A stretch of DNA of 64,000 bases from DTU019 sp050949825 (GTDB lineage: Bacteria; Bacillota; Syntrophomonadia; Syntrophomonadales; Syntrophomonadaceae). The stretch lies in NCBI GenBank assembly GCA_050949825.1, contig JBMNGL010000005.1, positions 1-64,000 on the forward strand, given 5' to 3'. The notes under the pieces were generated by a model. It saw only the letters and a program-made list of their open reading frames with translations, did not search any database and was not told the DNA's origin. The position numbers were made by a program, and so were the translations under genes. This document shows, piece by piece, positions 63,434-64,000 of this stretch (positions are counted from its first letter, which is position 1; every line of letters begins with the position of its first letter).

Positions 63434-64000
63434 TCATTTATCGCTATCCCCGTTTTCCCCTTCCCCTGAATCCTTTTGGGAAGGCCCCAATTCATTCTTG
63501 AACAGGGCGATTTTGATCATGAAATAGTCAATTTCCTCTGGCAGAATCTCTTTAAGAGGCTTTAATTTATCGGTCCCCAGCTTACGGGCGGCCGCAACAA
63601 TCTGCTGTTCCTGGCGCCGGTTGATAAACTCGTCCCAATTTACCTCATAGCCCTGCCGGACGGCCTCAATGAGATGGCCTTGAATGGTCGCTATACTCCG
63701 TTGTCGTTGTTTGGCTATGCTTGCCACATCCTGACCCTGCTGATAGAGCTGCCAGCTTAACAGATAGGTAGGGGTCTTCTCCTCCCTGGGCGCTTTAGCG
63801 GAGCGGGTTTTTGTTACCGAGTGCCGCTCCCGGGGAGGTTCGGGCTCCGCCGGCGGCGTTGCTGACGGGGCTGGAGTCGGCTGGTCTTCCACAAACTCTC
63901 GGATCTTATCCAGAAATAAGCGGCCGTACTTTTCCAGCTTAATCTCTCCCACCCCGGTTATTTCCAGCATGGCGTCCCTGTCCTGAGGCAGATATTGGGC
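63434..64000 (-). CDS. recQ: RecQ-family DNA helicase, C-terminal part
   Basis: At least 189 residues; the frame runs off the window end, so ATG 63970 is not the true start. AQYLPQDRDAMLEITGVGEI then KLEKYG is the end of an HRDC domain. A proline-rich linker with ATPPAEPEPP follows, and then a helix-turn-helix domain (YLLSWQLYQQGQDVASIAKQ, GHLIEAVRQGYEVNWDEFI) found at the C-terminus of RecQ in Bacillota. The helicase core would lie beyond base 64000. Confidence 0.88.
   Translation of the reverse strand, partial: AQYLPQDRDAMLEITGVGEIKLEKYGRLFLDKIREFVEDQPTPAPSATPPAEPEPPRERHSVTKTRSAKAPREEKTPTYLLSWQLYQQGQDVASIAKQRQRSIATIQGHLIEAVRQGYEVNWDEFINRRQEQQIVAAARKLGTDKLKPLKEILPEEIDYFMIKIALFKNELGPSQKDSGEGENGDSDK

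Noticed and set aside
1..64000. tRNA or rRNA genes, prophage, toxin-antitoxin or restriction systems
   Set aside because: None could be recognised by eye on either strand; a covariance-model scan would be needed to exclude a single tRNA.

Overview
The window reads as the chromosome of an anaerobic, endospore-forming member of the Bacillota (class Clostridia). The evidence is indirect: an H-type small acid-soluble spore protein, monoderm-style type IV pilus genes without a secretin, the oxygen-independent (cobalt-early) cobalamin pathway, a selenocysteine-containing NAD-linked formate dehydrogenase, frequent TTG/GTG starts with strong AGGAGG-type ribosome binding sites, and riboswitches that end in terminators. 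I cannot name the genus. No rRNA, tRNA, CRISPR array, phage or intact insertion sequence was recognised.

Layout. 1-349 is the end of pilT. 667-9602 (minus strand) is a type IV pilus operon, pilB-pilC-(broken pilin)-pilD-pilM-pilN-pilO, ending in an exported MORN-repeat protein. 10.3-19.7 kb is a mixed accessory region: an EamA permease, a VanW protein, an Orn/Lys/Arg decarboxylase, sspH, a broken DUF5714 gene, a broken cysteine desulfurase, a DsrE-like protein, an unknown protein and two repeat tracts. 19.9-23.2 kb holds ilvE, a guanylate-kinase-like protein and a UroD-family protein. 23.4-41.8 kb is a large cobalamin block on the minus strand: cobalt importer cbiMNQO, then cobT-cbiA-cbiD-cbiE-cbiT-cbiL-cbiF-cbiG-cbiH-cbiJ-cbiX-cbiC-cobU-cbiP-cbiB-cobD in transcription order. 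It has three cobalamin riboswitches (before cbiM, cbiA and cobT), each with its own sigma-A-type promoter and, downstream, a terminator. cobS and the corrinoid adenosyltransferase are not in the window. 41.8-47.4 kb holds a DUF2284 protein and a tetR-MFP-RND efflux operon. Then follow a cold-shock gene, a 161-bp tandem repeat array, a copper P-type ATPase, a 3 x 169-bp tandem repeat and a lipoprotein. 53.4-58.9 kb (plus strand) is a formate module: NuoE-like, NuoF-like, selenoprotein FdhA and a FocA-type channel. A TusA-like protein and a YedE-type putative selenium importer follow on the other strand. The window closes with glutamate dehydrogenase, a GreA/GreB-C-terminal-like protein, a 99-bp tandem repeat array and the C-terminus of RecQ.

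How it fits together. Formate chemistry (FDH, FocA), selenium supply (YedE/TusA) and corrinoid synthesis with cobalt uptake fit an anaerobe with C1 or syntrophic metabolism. Transporter, late-pathway and main biosynthetic genes each sit behind a B12 riboswitch. A 13-bp palindrome, GTATA-N3-TATAC, lies before ilvE, glutamate dehydrogenase and the GreA-like gene, and may mark a small regulon.

Caveats. Several otherwise well-conserved genes (cbiA, RND pump, cysteine desulfurase, decarboxylase, VanW, DUF5714, an unknown gene) are split by one-base shifts, mostly at short homopolymers. This looks more like a sequencing or assembly signature than gene decay, except for the pilin, which also has an internal stop. 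I did not find a clearly new defence or biosynthetic system. The best candidates for something undescribed are the palindrome regulon, the MORN protein in the pilus operon, and the independently expanded repeat arrays.
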